This document shows, piece after piece, positions 44,630 through 53,512 of a stretch of 64,000 nt of DNA; position 1 is the first letter of the stretch, and every line of letters starts with the position of its first letter. The position numbers were made by a program, and so were the translations under genes. Source of the stretch: Treponema sp. (GTDB lineage Bacteria; Spirochaetota; Spirochaetia; Treponematales; Breznakiellaceae). The notes below the pieces were generated by a model, which did no database searches, was not told the origin of the DNA, and saw only the letters and a program-made list of their open reading frames with translations. The stretch is taken from positions 1-64,000 of the forward strand of contig JAIRYT010000097.1 in the NCBI GenBank assembly GCA_031267675.1. Reading direction: 5' to 3'.

Positions 44630-44863
44630 ATGGCCAGAAGGGGAAAAATTAGTATTGATCGCGAAAACTGCAAGGGTTGTTACCTGTGTATCCGCGCCTG
44701 TCCGCTCAAGGTGATCGACAGGGATCGCGAGGCGAATTCTCTGGGAGTGTATCCGGCCAGGGCGGCGTTTATGGAAAAGTGTATTGCCTGCGGCGGCTGT
44801 TACGAAGTCTGTCCCGATGTGTGCATAGAAGTGTATGAACTGGAAGGAGCAGAAACAGCATGA
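44630..44863 (+). CDS. Ferredoxin-type subunit of 2-oxoacid:ferredoxin oxidoreductase
   Basis: A 77-residue protein with two 4Fe-4S motifs, CKGCYLCIRACPLKV and CIACGGCYEVCPDVC. It is the electron-transfer (delta) subunit of the oxidoreductase encoded by the next three genes. The ATG at 44630 is chosen because the start upstream (44573) would add a hydrophobic stretch foreign to the family; AGGGG precedes 44630. It overlaps the alpha gene by four bases. Confidence 0.9.
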   Translation: MARRGKISIDRENCKGCYLCIRACPLKVIDRDREANSLGVYPARAAFMEKCIACGGCYEVCPDVCIEVYELEGAETA

Positions 44864-45936
44864 GCGAAAAGGTATTGATGAAAGGGAACGAAGCGATTGG
44901 CGAAGCGGCCTTTCGCGCGGGCTGCCGCGCGTACTTTGGGTACCCGATTACGCCGCAGAACGAAATTGCCGCATACATGGCTTCTCGCATGCTCGACGGG
45001 GATCGTGTGTTTATTCAGGCAGAAAGCGAAGTGGCGGCAATAAATATGGTTTTTGGCGCGTCCAGCGCCGGCGCCCGCGCAATGACGTCATCGTCCAGTC
45101 CGGGCATTAGCCTTAAACAGGAAGGAATGAGTTATGCCGCCGGCGCGGATATTCCGCTGGTGCTGGTAAATGTGGTCAGGGGCGGTCCCGGCCTTGGTTC
45201 CATTGCGCCTTCCCAGGCGGATTACTTTCAGTCAACGCGCGGCGGCGGGCACGGCGATTATTACTGTCTTGTGCTTGCGCCCAAAAGCGTGCAGGAATGC
45301 GCCGATTTTACCAGCGAAGCGTTTGACCTTGCCGACAAATACCGCATTCCGGTAATTATTCAGGCGGACGGCATGATCGGTCAAATGATGGAAGCGGTCG
45401 AGCTTCCCCCCGAAAGGGATCTTGCGTCGCTTCCCGCGCGGGATTGGGCCGTCGGTTTTAGGCGGCAGCGTGAATCGCGGCACATTACTTCAATTCACCT
45501 TGTTCCCGAAGAACTTGAAGCGATTACCCTTGCGCGGTATAAACGCTACGAAGAAATCAAGCTCCGCGAAACCCGTTATGAATATGTCCCCGGGAGCGGC
45601 GAGGATGAAATTACCCTGGTTGCGTACGGAACCAGCGCACGGGTGTGTCTGGGCGCAAAACAGCTCGCCCATGCCGCAGGAATTTCGGCCGGCCTCTTTA
45701 GGCCGGTGACACTGTGGCCCTTCCCCTATGCGGCGCTCGGGAAAATCGCCGGATCGGGAAAGCCGCTTTTAACGGTAGAGATGAGCCTGGGCCAGCTTGT
45801 TGAAGATGTAAAACTTTCGCTGCTTGAAACCCCGGCGGCGGACAAGCGCCTGGTTCATCTTTTGGGGCATTCGGGCGGGGTAATTCCCACCGAAGAAGAA
45901 GTGTTCGCAAAAATCAAAGCGGTCCTGGGGAAGTAA
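44860..45936 (+). CDS. vorB: 2-oxoacid:ferredoxin oxidoreductase alpha subunit (VorB-like)
   Basis: A 358-residue subunit that carries part of the thiamine-diphosphate site. Typical segments are MKGNEAIGEAAFRAGCRAYFGYPITPQNE, AESEVAAINMVFGASSAGARAMTSSS and VRGGPGLGSIAPSQADYFQ. With the beta, gamma and delta subunits it should convert 2-oxoacids such as 2-oxoisovalerate or 2-oxoglutarate and CoA to acyl-CoA, CO2 and reduced ferredoxin in the cytoplasm. Substrate choice between VOR and KOR is not certain. The ATGA overlap with the ferredoxin gene shows tight coupling. Confidence 0.88.
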   Translation: MSEKVLMKGNEAIGEAAFRAGCRAYFGYPITPQNEIAAYMASRMLDGDRVFIQAESEVAAINMVFGASSAGARAMTSSSSPGISLKQEGMSYAAGADIPLVLVNVVRGGPGLGSIAPSQADYFQSTRGGGHGDYYCLVLAPKSVQECADFTSEAFDLADKYRIPVIIQADGMIGQMMEAVELPPERDLASLPARDWAVGFRRQRESRHITSIHLVPEELEAITLARYKRYEEIKLRETRYEYVPGSGEDEITLVAYGTSARVCLGAKQLAHAAGISAGLFRPVTLWPFPYAALGKIAGSGKPLLTVEMSLGQLVEDVKLSLLETPAADKRLVHLLGHSGGVIPTEEEVFAKIKAVLGK

Positions 45937-45970
45937 AACCCAATCCAATAGCCTTAAGGAAACGATAATT

Positions 45971-46750
45971 ATGAAGAAACTTTACGGATATCCCGACAGT
46001 CTTTACAAGGTGCAGACAAAATACTGCGGGGGCTGCGGCCACGGGGTGATCCACCGGATCATAACGGGCCTTATTGACGAAATGGGCCTGCAGGAAAAGG
46101 CGGTTATTACCAACCCCGTAGGATGCGCAATTTGGGCGGATCTTTATTTTAATACCGATACCGTACAGCCGGCGCACGGACGTACTCCGGCGGCGGCGAC
46201 AGGAATTAAACGTATACTGAACGATCATCTTGTTGTTTGTTATCAGGGCGACGGCGATATAGCCGCCATTGGCACCGCCGAAATGATTCACGCCGCCAAC
46301 CGGGGCGAGCGGTTTACCACGATATTTGTAAACAACGCCATTTACGGAATGACCGGCGGGCAAATGGCGCCGACGACGCTGGTAGGCCAAAAGGCGACCA
46401 CGGCGCCCCGTGGCCGCGATCCGGTAACAGCCGGTATGGGCTATCCCATCCGCGTTTGTGAAGTACTCGCCCAGCTTGAAGGAAGCCGCTATCTTGCGCG
46501 GGGCGCGGTAAATACTCCCGCCAATGTACGCAAAACACGCGGCTATATTAAAAAAGCGTTTGAGGCGCAGATGGCGGGCGAAGGTTTTTGCATGGTCGAA
46601 GTGCTTTCGCCCTGTCCCACGAACTGGGGCATGAACCCCGAACAATCCGTAAACTGGCTCGAAGAAAATATGATCCCTGTTTTTCCGCTGGGCGAAATTA
46701 AAAACACGCTTGCAGCAAATATAAATATTGATAAAAAGGGAGCCGCCTGA
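45971..46750 (+). CDS. 2-oxoacid:ferredoxin oxidoreductase beta subunit (ThDP-binding)
   Basis: A 259-residue subunit with the thiamine-diphosphate motif YQGDGDIAAIG ... FVNNAIYGMTGGQ (GDG and NN about 30 residues apart). The N-terminus YCGGCGHGVIHR carries conserved cysteines, and TNPVGCAIWADLYF is typical. It lies 34 bases after the alpha gene with AAGGAAA before the ATG, and two bases before the gamma gene. Confidence 0.92.
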   Translation: MKKLYGYPDSLYKVQTKYCGGCGHGVIHRIITGLIDEMGLQEKAVITNPVGCAIWADLYFNTDTVQPAHGRTPAAATGIKRILNDHLVVCYQGDGDIAAIGTAEMIHAANRGERFTTIFVNNAIYGMTGGQMAPTTLVGQKATTAPRGRDPVTAGMGYPIRVCEVLAQLEGSRYLARGAVNTPANVRKTRGYIKKAFEAQMAGEGFCMVEVLSPCPTNWGMNPEQSVNWLEENMIPVFPLGEIKNTLAANINIDKKGAA

Positions 46751-46752
46751 AC

Positions 46753-47292
46753 ATGACAGAAAAATCTTTTTTTGCCGGATTCGGCGGGCAGGGAATTATT
46801 TCGCTGGGACAAATCTGGGTGTACTGCGCCATGAAAGAAGGAAAAAACGTTACGTTTTTTCCTTTCTACGGGGCGGAAAAACGCGGCGGCATTGCCCGCG
46901 CCGGAGTAATTGTAAGTGACGAAGAAATCGCGAGCCCGCTTGTTACCACGCCCGATTCCGCGCTGGTAATGAACGGCGATTCACTTTCTGTGTGCGCGGA
47001 CATCCTTAAGCCGCAGGGGCTGCTCCTTGTTAATTCAACGCTGGTAAAAGAACAGCCGCGCCGCAAAGATATTACGGTAGCCGCAATAGAAGCAACGGCG
47101 CTTGCGGAAAAAGCGGGCAACATACGTTTTGCCAACATGGTTGCCTTGGGCGCAATGGCAAAATTAACCGGAGCGCTCGCGCTCTCCGAAATAGAAGATA
47201 TACTCGCGCACTTTTTTTCGCCCGAAAAACACAAGTTTATTCCGATGAATGTCGAGGCGATCAAAACAGGTTACGCTGCCGCGCGGTCATGA
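46753..47292 (+). CDS. 2-oxoacid:ferredoxin oxidoreductase gamma subunit
   Basis: A 179-residue subunit that starts FFAGFGGQGIISLGQIW, the family hallmark, and contains FPFYGAEKRGGIARAGVIVSDEEIASP. It completes a delta-alpha-beta-gamma set. Its stop overlaps the rsmE start by four bases (ATGA), so rsmE and apbE probably belong to the same transcript. Confidence 0.92.
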   Translation: MTEKSFFAGFGGQGIISLGQIWVYCAMKEGKNVTFFPFYGAEKRGGIARAGVIVSDEEIASPLVTTPDSALVMNGDSLSVCADILKPQGLLLVNSTLVKEQPRRKDITVAAIEATALAEKAGNIRFANMVALGAMAKLTGALALSEIEDILAHFFSPEKHKFIPMNVEAIKTGYAAARS

Positions 47293-48026
47293 ACATGATC
47301 CTTTTTGGCCCCGGCGAGACCGGCAAAGCCCTTGCCAGGACCGATGAACGCGCCCTGCATTTGCTCAAGGTGCTTCATAAAAAAGCGGGTGACAGCTTTG
47401 ACGCCGGGGTTGAAGGCGGCGCTTTGGGTAAAGGCGTCATTACCCAAATTAAAAACGACGAGCTTTTGTTTACCCTGACGCTGGACGCCGAACCGCCGCC
47501 GCGGACGCCGGTACGCCTTATGGTCGGGTTTCCCCGGCCCATACAACTGCGCCGTCTGCTGCGCGATTTAGGCAGCCTGGGGCTCCAGGCGGTGGACCTT
47601 GCCGGAACGGAACTGGGCGAACAAAGTTATCGCGATACAAAACTGCTGGAATCCGGCGGCGCCCGCCGCGCGATGATCGAAGGTTCCATCCAGGCCCGCG
47701 ACACCCGTATTCCCCTGTTAAGCCAGTATCCCGATGTACGTTCATGGCTTGCCGCGCGGCCCTGGTCTGTTCCGGGCGATACTTCGGCTGTCCGTCTTAT
47801 TGCCGCCGACAATGTCCGCCCTCAGGGTTTTTTGGGCGCTGTCGAAACGCCGGAACGCGCCGTTCTGGCAATCGGCTCCGAGCGCGGCTGGAGTGATCAC
47901 GAACGGGATCTGTTCGACGCGGCGGGATTCGCGCGCCTTTCCATGGGCCCCCGGACCCTTCGTACAGAAACTGCCTGCGTAAGCGCCGTCGTGCTGCTTA
48001 TGCGTCAACAATGGTGCAAACAATGA
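47289..48026 (+). CDS. rsmE: 16S rRNA (uracil-1498-N3)-methyltransferase
   Basis: A 245-residue SPOUT-class methyltransferase. The N-terminal PUA-like part shows RALHLLKVLHKKAGDSFDAG. The knot region has the typical ending: VLAIGSERGWSDHERDLFDAAGFARLSMGPRTLRTETACVSAV, in which GSERGW and LRTETA bind S-adenosylmethionine. It should methylate U1498 of 16S rRNA. It is co-translated with the oxidoreductase gamma gene upstream and apbE downstream through ATGA overlaps. Confidence 0.92.
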   Translation: MNMILFGPGETGKALARTDERALHLLKVLHKKAGDSFDAGVEGGALGKGVITQIKNDELLFTLTLDAEPPPRTPVRLMVGFPRPIQLRRLLRDLGSLGLQAVDLAGTELGEQSYRDTKLLESGGARRAMIEGSIQARDTRIPLLSQYPDVRSWLAARPWSVPGDTSAVRLIAADNVRPQGFLGAVETPERAVLAIGSERGWSDHERDLFDAAGFARLSMGPRTLRTETACVSAVVLLMRQQWCKQ

Positions 48027-49045
48027 ACGTAAAACTTATTCCGTTATTTTTTGCCGGCGTTTTTTTATCCTGCAGCGCGCCGGAACATTCCCGTGAAGAA
48101 TGGGTTCTGGGAACATTTTGCCGCATCGACCTTTTTGAGCACGGTACAAAAGCACGCTACGATATGCTCTTTGACGAGCTTTTTAGGCTTGACAAAATCA
48201 TGAACGCGTCCCGCGCCGATTCCGAACTGACGTTGATCAATCAAAACGCCGGGGTTAAGGCAGTGGGCGTTTCCGGCGATCTGCAGGCGGTTCTTGAGCG
48301 CGCCCTTTATTTTGCAAAAATTTCGACATCCGGCCCGCTGTCCAAAGCAGCTTTTGATCCGACAGTCGGCCCCCTTGTTAAACTGTGGGGCATTGGCTCC
48401 GCTCAGGAACGTGTTCCCGCCCAGGAGGAAATTAACGCCGTTCTGCCTTTGATACAATGGCAGAATGTTCTGGTAACAGACGGGGAGTGCTTTTTGAATC
48501 CGGGCATGGCGCTTGATTTGGGAGCCATCGCCAAGGGATACGCCGCCGACCGCCTTGTCGCGCTCCTGCAAAACGAAGTACCCCGCGCCCTGATCGATTT
48601 AGGCGGAAACATTTATGTCTATGACAAAACCCCGGAAAAACCACGAAAGATCGGCATTCAAAATCCGTTTGACATCCGGGGTTCCGCTCTGGGGGTGCTT
48701 CTGGTAGAGAACGCCTCTGTGGTTACCAGCGGCATTTACGAGCGGTATTTTGAAGAAGACGGCGTACGTTATCATCACATTTTTGATACCGCCTCCGGCT
48801 ATCCGGCCGCCACCGATCTGCTTTCGGTTACCATTATCGCCGAATCTTCAATGGACGCGGACGCGCTTTCCACGACCGCCCTTGTGCTGGGCTACGAAGA
48901 AGGCAGCCGGCTTGTCCGCGAACATAACGCGGAAGCGGTTTTTGTGTTTGCCGATAAAAGCATACGCATGACAGACGGCGCGCGCTTTTCCCTGATCGAT
49001 GAAAGCTACTTTATTCCGGCCAGTTCCATGGTAAATACCAAATAG
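48023..49045 (+). CDS. apbE: FAD:protein FMN transferase ApbE, lipoprotein
   Basis: A 340-residue exported lipoprotein (lipobox GVFLSC, Cys at about residue 17) that attaches FMN covalently to Thr/Ser of partner flavoproteins such as Rnf or Nqr subunits. Motifs: GTFCRIDLFE, MNASRADSELTLIN, FDPTVGPLVKLWG, DLGAIAKGYAADRL, LIDLGGNIYVY and VTSGIYERYF. Those are the ordered ApbE signatures. Start at 48023 overlaps the rsmE stop (ATGA). The 3' end overlaps the convergent immunophilin gene by 40 bases. Confidence 0.93.
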   Translation: MNVKLIPLFFAGVFLSCSAPEHSREEWVLGTFCRIDLFEHGTKARYDMLFDELFRLDKIMNASRADSELTLINQNAGVKAVGVSGDLQAVLERALYFAKISTSGPLSKAAFDPTVGPLVKLWGIGSAQERVPAQEEINAVLPLIQWQNVLVTDGECFLNPGMALDLGAIAKGYAADRLVALLQNEVPRALIDLGGNIYVYDKTPEKPRKIGIQNPFDIRGSALGVLLVENASVVTSGIYERYFEEDGVRYHHIFDTASGYPAATDLLSVTIIAESSMDADALSTTALVLGYEEGSRLVREHNAEAVFVFADKSIRMTDGARFSLIDESYFIPASSMVNTK

Positions 49046-50109
49046 CTGTTTGGAGGTATCGCGCCGTTGCCCGCGCCGCGTTCACCGTAGGCCAGCTCGG
49101 GGGGAATAACCACAAGCCGCTGTTCGCCGACCCGCATGTCCATAACCGACCTGTCCCAGCCGGGGATAACCTGACCGGCGCCGGCGCTGAATTCCAGGGG
49201 GCCGCCGTGGGTTTCGGAGGCGTCAAAAACTTCGCCCGAAAGAAATTCACCCCGGTAATTTACCTGTACGACGCTGCCCGCCGTTGGTTTGGGGCCGCTT
49301 CCCGCCCGTATGATTTGGTACCTGACGCCGTCAAGATTTTGAAGGTCAGGGTATTTTTGATTGATCTGCGCAAGGTCGTTTTCGCGGCGCTGCTTTTCTC
49401 TGGTCGCCGCCGCCTCTTTTGCCTGCGCCAATAAAGCGTTAAAAGCATTCTGATCGGCCTTGAACGCCGCCGCAGCCGCCCCGTTCCGTATAATCGAAAC
49501 CGACCGTATATGATCGCCCTGCCTGATCGCATTTACCACATCCTGTCCTTCGACAACATTCCCAAAAACCGTATGATGATCGTCCAGCCAGGGGGTTTCG
49601 GTGTGGGTAATAAAGAATTGGCTGCCGTTGGTTCCCGGCCCGGCGTTTGCCATTGAAAGCACCCCCGGACCCCCGTGGCGCAGTGAAGGATCAAATTCAT
49701 CGGGGAACTGATAGCCGGGCCCGCCCGCCCCGTTCCCCAGCGGGTCGCCGCCCTGTATCATAAAATTGGGAACAACGCGCCAAAAGGTAAGGCCGTTATA
49801 AAAGGGCTTTCCCGCGCAGACATCCATCTTGCCTTCGGCCAGGGCGGCAAAATTACATACGGCGAGGGGCGTTTTTTCAAATTCAAGACGAAGAAGGATT
49901 TCGCCGCGATCGGTTTCAATTTTGGCATAAAGCCCCTCGCCCAAAGCGGAAACGCCCCGGGGCTCCTGGGCCGCCGCCCCTGGCAGATTGATTTTGGGCC
50001 ATTCCCCGGAACAGGCGGCAAAAATAACCGAAATAATCACCGGCGCCCAGGGGCCGCAGCGACCGATGCAGCGACTTCTGTTACCGTGTGTATTGTTTAT
50101 GCTTTTCAT
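49006..50109 (-). CDS. Lipoprotein peptidyl-prolyl isomerase: cyclophilin-FKBP fusion
   Basis: A 367-residue exported protein joining two unrelated isomerase families. The lipobox is FAAC (Cys about residue 32). A cyclophilin domain spans about 58-205 (NFAALAEG, FWRVVPNFMIQGGDPLGNG, NGSQFFITHTETPWLDDHHTVFGNVV). A helical charged linker of about 50 residues (REKQRRENDLAQINQ) follows, then an FKBP domain from about 258 (VQVNYRGEFLSGEVFDAS, VIPGWDRSVMDMRVGEQRLVVIPPELAYGERG, PPNSYLVFTMELAG). Dual immunophilins of this order are known from Treponema denticola and Flavobacterium. It should help fold proteins in the periplasm. Start 50109 rather than the GTG two codons earlier. Confidence 0.93.
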   Translation of the reverse strand: MKSINNTHGNRSRCIGRCGPWAPVIISVIFAACSGEWPKINLPGAAAQEPRGVSALGEGLYAKIETDRGEILLRLEFEKTPLAVCNFAALAEGKMDVCAGKPFYNGLTFWRVVPNFMIQGGDPLGNGAGGPGYQFPDEFDPSLRHGGPGVLSMANAGPGTNGSQFFITHTETPWLDDHHTVFGNVVEGQDVVNAIRQGDHIRSVSIIRNGAAAAAFKADQNAFNALLAQAKEAAATREKQRRENDLAQINQKYPDLQNLDGVRYQIIRAGSGPKPTAGSVVQVNYRGEFLSGEVFDASETHGGPLEFSAGAGQVIPGWDRSVMDMRVGEQRLVVIPPELAYGERGAGNGAIPPNSYLVFTMELAGIK

Positions 50110-50160
50110 AACCACATGCTACCATAGACAGCTTTATCGATACAATCTATAATCGATCCG

Positions 50161-52422
50161 ATGGACATTGCCGAGATTCAGGATGAATTACTTCGCCTGG
50201 AATATCCAAATCTTTTGCCGGATCACGATCCTGATATCGAACGGTACTATTATCTGCGTTCAACCGGCCAGTCCATGGACGCCCTAAACATCTATAATAA
50301 CCGCCTGCGCGTCCGCTATCCCGATGATTTTTTTAGGACCTGGCTGCTGCGTTCGTATCGCCAGCATAATCCTTCGTTTCGCAGCCTTCTTGCCAAGGGA
50401 TACCGCATGCTTGCTTCCCGCTCGCTGGAGCGGGTCAGAAAGATAATTGATTTTATAGCCGACCTGTCCGAATCGTTTAACGAAAAAGACGTATACTCAA
50501 CGATTAAAACCGCCGAGGATATTATTCGCTTTCTGCCCCGCGAGCGTTTTGAGGCCATTGCCGGAATGGAGCGTTTTTTGCGCTATGCGACCGTCCTTAA
50601 TGTAAGGGTAGGTTCCATCGCCAGGGCCGCCGAACTGGTCCGCGCGTATCTGACCGACACCCTTGCCATTGTAGAAAAGGAACGCCGCCGCCGTACCGAC
50701 GAACAGCGCCGCATGGAAGAAGCGGAGCGAAAGCGCCTTGTTCAGGCAGACTGGGACAGCTACTATTATCAAAAAAAATACGGCGTTCATATACCGCTTA
50801 TTGACCTTTCGTCGGTGGTTTTTTCGCAGGACGATTTGGCCCGCATCGAAATTCCCCCTTTTAGGCGCGTTGAAGATCAGATACTTGGCTACTGTATCAA
50901 GTACTGGAATATGGTGAATGATCCCGCCTTTGAGCGCATACTTTTTCTGTATTCGCGCAAATACGGCCGTAAAAACTATGATGTTTTTGCGGCGATTCGA
51001 CGGGGAAAGATGGGCAAACAAAGGGATGATGAGATACTTGCTTCCATCATGGGGATTTTGGTTACCGGGTATTACTATTCCGTACAGGGTGATTTGTACC
51101 TTCAGCGAAACTGGAACGCGATAAAGTACGCGCTGGCCAATCAAAGTCTGCAGCCGGCGAAGTACAAAGCGTTGCCCGCGCCGGAACAAAAACCCGCAAA
51201 AAAGGCAAAAACAAAGCGTTCGGGGGCAAAAAAATTTCTTGCACCTAAACCAAAATCCGGGGCCAAAATTGCGCCGGCCTCGGAGAGCCGAAAAAAACCG
51301 CCGGCGGTTATTGCCCGCCCCGCGTCAGTCCCCCGAACCATTGTTCCGGCGGGCAAGGTTACCGTTCCCCGCAAACTAAAGCCCGCCGAAGAAACAAAAA
51401 CGACCATTGTGACGCCCGCGCCGGCGGCACAGCCGCGCCCCGTACAGCAACCACCGCCGAGGCCGGCGATCCAGTCCGCCCCGCGTCCGCAGCAGCAACC
51501 GTCGCCAAAACCGGTCCGGCCCGCGCCGGCGGCACAGCCGTGCCCCGCACAGCAACCACCGCCGAGGCCGGCGATCCAGTCCGCGCCGCGTCCGCAGCAG
51601 CAACCGTCGACTACCCCGGCCCGGCCCGCGCCGTCTGCACAGCCGCGCCCCGAACAGCAACCACCGCCGAGGCCGGCGATCCAGTCCGCACCGCGTCCGG
51701 CGCAGCAACCGTCGCCAAAACCGGCCCGGCCCGCGCCGACAGCGCAGCCGCGCTCCGCACAGCAGCCAGCGCCGCGCCCTGCGATCCAGTCCACACCGCG
51801 CCCGCAGCAGCAACCGCAATCGCCAACAGCCCGGCCCACGCCGGCGGCACAGCCGCGCCCCATACAGCCGGAAACGCCGCGTCCGGTCGTTCCTCCCGGA
51901 TCAGCGCCCCGGCAGCCGATGCAACCACCAAGACCGGCGGTGCAATCAGCGCCTCCGGCGCAATCACCGAGACCAGCGGCGCAATCCGCGCCTTCGGCGG
52001 CGCAAATCCCCGTCCAACCGAAACCGTCTGTTAATCAGGGGTACCGGCCCGCGCCGCTGCTTACCAGGGGGCCGCCGCCTCCCCCGCGTCCGCAGAAGAC
52101 ATTCACCACCAATCTGGAAAAAGCCAGGGGTTCTGTTTCGGACCGGCTTAAAAAACTTGCGGGCCGTTCCTACGATGTATACCAGGATCGCTTTCACGCA
52201 AAATCCCGAAACGCGATACGCAAGGTGCTTGGCGCCGGAAAGGGCCTTTTCTTTAATCTGCCCGAAGAAGCGGAAGATCTTGTTTTTAATTTTTTGCGCG
52301 ACCATTACTCCGATCCCTATATGGATTGGGAAAAAAGCCCCGACCGGAAAAACCTGCTCGTCATGGGATTTGATCTTCCTTCACTCGAACCGGTTATTGA
52401 TGAATGTTACCGGACGCTGTAA
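50161..52422 (+). CDS. Large protein with proline-rich tandem repeats, function unknown
   Basis: A 753-residue protein without signal peptide. Residues 1-340 are helical and tyrosine-rich (FRTWLLRSYRQHNPSFRSLL, YYYQKKYGVHIPLIDLS). About 345-640 is Pro/Ala/Gln-rich, with a basic Lys stretch first and four 35-residue repeats from residue 421. The last 100 residues are a separate conserved-looking domain (KARGSVSDRLKKLAGRSYDVYQDR, EEAEDLVFNFLRDHY). The ATG follows an AT-rich leader without a strong ribosome site. It could be a cytoplasmic scaffold; a TonB-like role is unlikely because no membrane anchor is visible. I recognise no family. Confidence 0.75.
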   Translation: MDIAEIQDELLRLEYPNLLPDHDPDIERYYYLRSTGQSMDALNIYNNRLRVRYPDDFFRTWLLRSYRQHNPSFRSLLAKGYRMLASRSLERVRKIIDFIADLSESFNEKDVYSTIKTAEDIIRFLPRERFEAIAGMERFLRYATVLNVRVGSIARAAELVRAYLTDTLAIVEKERRRRTDEQRRMEEAERKRLVQADWDSYYYQKKYGVHIPLIDLSSVVFSQDDLARIEIPPFRRVEDQILGYCIKYWNMVNDPAFERILFLYSRKYGRKNYDVFAAIRRGKMGKQRDDEILASIMGILVTGYYYSVQGDLYLQRNWNAIKYALANQSLQPAKYKALPAPEQKPAKKAKTKRSGAKKFLAPKPKSGAKIAPASESRKKPPAVIARPASVPRTIVPAGKVTVPRKLKPAEETKTTIVTPAPAAQPRPVQQPPPRPAIQSAPRPQQQPSPKPVRPAPAAQPCPAQQPPPRPAIQSAPRPQQQPSTTPARPAPSAQPRPEQQPPPRPAIQSAPRPAQQPSPKPARPAPTAQPRSAQQPAPRPAIQSTPRPQQQPQSPTARPTPAAQPRPIQPETPRPVVPPGSAPRQPMQPPRPAVQSAPPAQSPRPAAQSAPSAAQIPVQPKPSVNQGYRPAPLLTRGPPPPPRPQKTFTTNLEKARGSVSDRLKKLAGRSYDVYQDRFHAKSRNAIRKVLGAGKGLFFNLPEEAEDLVFNFLRDHYSDPYMDWEKSPDRKNLLVMGFDLPSLEPVIDECYRTL
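51421..51840 (+). repeat. Four tandem 105-bp repeats coding for a proline-rich linker
   Basis: Units at 51421-51525, 51526-51630, 51631-51735 and 51736-51840, with a degenerate fifth start after 51841. Each codes for a 35-residue unit of the form PxAQPRPxQQPPPRPAIQSAPRP followed by QQQPSPKPARPA. Units 1-3 are the most alike. Copy number may vary between strains. Confidence 0.9.
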
Positions 52423-52438
52423 CGTATAGGAGAAAAAA

Positions 52439-53512
52439 ATGAAAAGCTGTCTTTTTAATTTTCCGCAAAACAAGCGCCGCCGGCAAGTTTTGGTTTTGCC
52501 GCTTATTCTGTTCCTGCTTTACAGCTGCGGAGGGGGATCCAGCTACGAAGAAGCCGATTCTTCCGGGGCCTATACAGGGGAAAGCGGATTCAGCTCTGCC
52601 CGGGCGAAGGCTTATGGCGAAACATCTTCCGAATATGAGGAAAGCGGATTTAACGGCGCCGCTCCCGCCGAAACCCCGGCTCCGGATGCCATTGCGGAAG
52701 ATATTGGCGATGCCGAATTCGTTCAAGCCGCCGAAAAAAGCCGCAAGCTGATTAAAACAGCCACTGTCGAAATAACGGTAGACGCGGCCTTTGTTGACAA
52801 AGACGGAAAAATCTGGGGCGCGGTAAATGAGGTGGATAAACTTATTAAACAGTACGACGCCTATGTCGAACAGAGCGCCATGTACGAAAGCTCCCTTCTT
52901 TACACCATCAAGGTTCCGCAGCGTTCTTACGAAGCCATGCTTACGGGGTTTTCTGTTTTGGGTGAAATTGTTTCGCGCAACGAAACCGCCGAGGATGTAA
53001 CCCTTAAATACTATGATCTTGCCGGAAGGCTTGCTACCAGAGAGACTTTGCTCCAAACCCTTCAGGGCTATCTTGGCCGGGCCCAGAGCATAGAAGACAT
53101 CATGACGGTAGAAACAAGAATCTCGGAAATACAAAACGAAATTGACCGGCTGGGAGCCCAGCTTAAGGGGCTTTCAAACCTGACCGATTACGCGACTATT
53201 CAGGCAAGTATGTACGGCCCCGGACTTCAAAACCGGGATACGCTGGGATCAAAGCTGCGCGCGCTTTTGGATAATTTTGGCGGCTTTGCCTCGGGATTTC
53301 TGGTGGTGATACTGGGCGTTATTATGTACGGCGTGCCCGTGATTGTCGCCGTTCTGCTTGCATTCTGGCTTTTCTTTGGAAAAATAGGACTTTTACGAAG
53401 GGCGTTTAGCCTTGCCTCGGAAAGTCCGGACAACAAAGCGCGGCTGCATGATTTGCTGGGGAATGACAAAACCAAAACCGGCGCAGAAAACGAAACCAAA
53501 AAAGAAAAATGA
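52439..53512 (+). CDS. DUF4349 lipoprotein
   Basis: A 357-residue lipoprotein with lipobox LLYSC (Cys about residue 30), then a disordered Ser/Glu/Tyr-rich stretch. A DUF4349 domain follows from about 98: RKLIKTATVEITVDAAF, YDAYVEQSAMYESSLLYTIKVPQRSYEAM, AEDVTLKYYDLAGRLATRETLLQTL, then a coiled coil (ETRISEIQNEIDRLGAQLKGL). A transmembrane segment near residue 290 (GFLVVILGVIMYGVPVIVAVLLAFWLFF) ends in a basic cytoplasmic tail. The domain is widespread and of unknown role. TAGGAG precedes the ATG, and the stop overlaps the next start. Confidence 0.88.
   Translation: MKSCLFNFPQNKRRRQVLVLPLILFLLYSCGGGSSYEEADSSGAYTGESGFSSARAKAYGETSSEYEESGFNGAAPAETPAPDAIAEDIGDAEFVQAAEKSRKLIKTATVEITVDAAFVDKDGKIWGAVNEVDKLIKQYDAYVEQSAMYESSLLYTIKVPQRSYEAMLTGFSVLGEIVSRNETAEDVTLKYYDLAGRLATRETLLQTLQGYLGRAQSIEDIMTVETRISEIQNEIDRLGAQLKGLSNLTDYATIQASMYGPGLQNRDTLGSKLRALLDNFGGFASGFLVVILGVIMYGVPVIVAVLLAFWLFFGKIGLLRRAFSLASESPDNKARLHDLLGNDKTKTGAENETKKEK

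Noticed and set aside
51141-51863. Long minus-strand frame coding for a Cys/Gly/Arg-rich repeat protein
   Set aside because: It is the mirror of the proline-rich tandem repeats of the plus-strand gene at 50161-52422; the composition is an artefact of CCG/GCG-rich codons read backwards, and it has no ribosome site.
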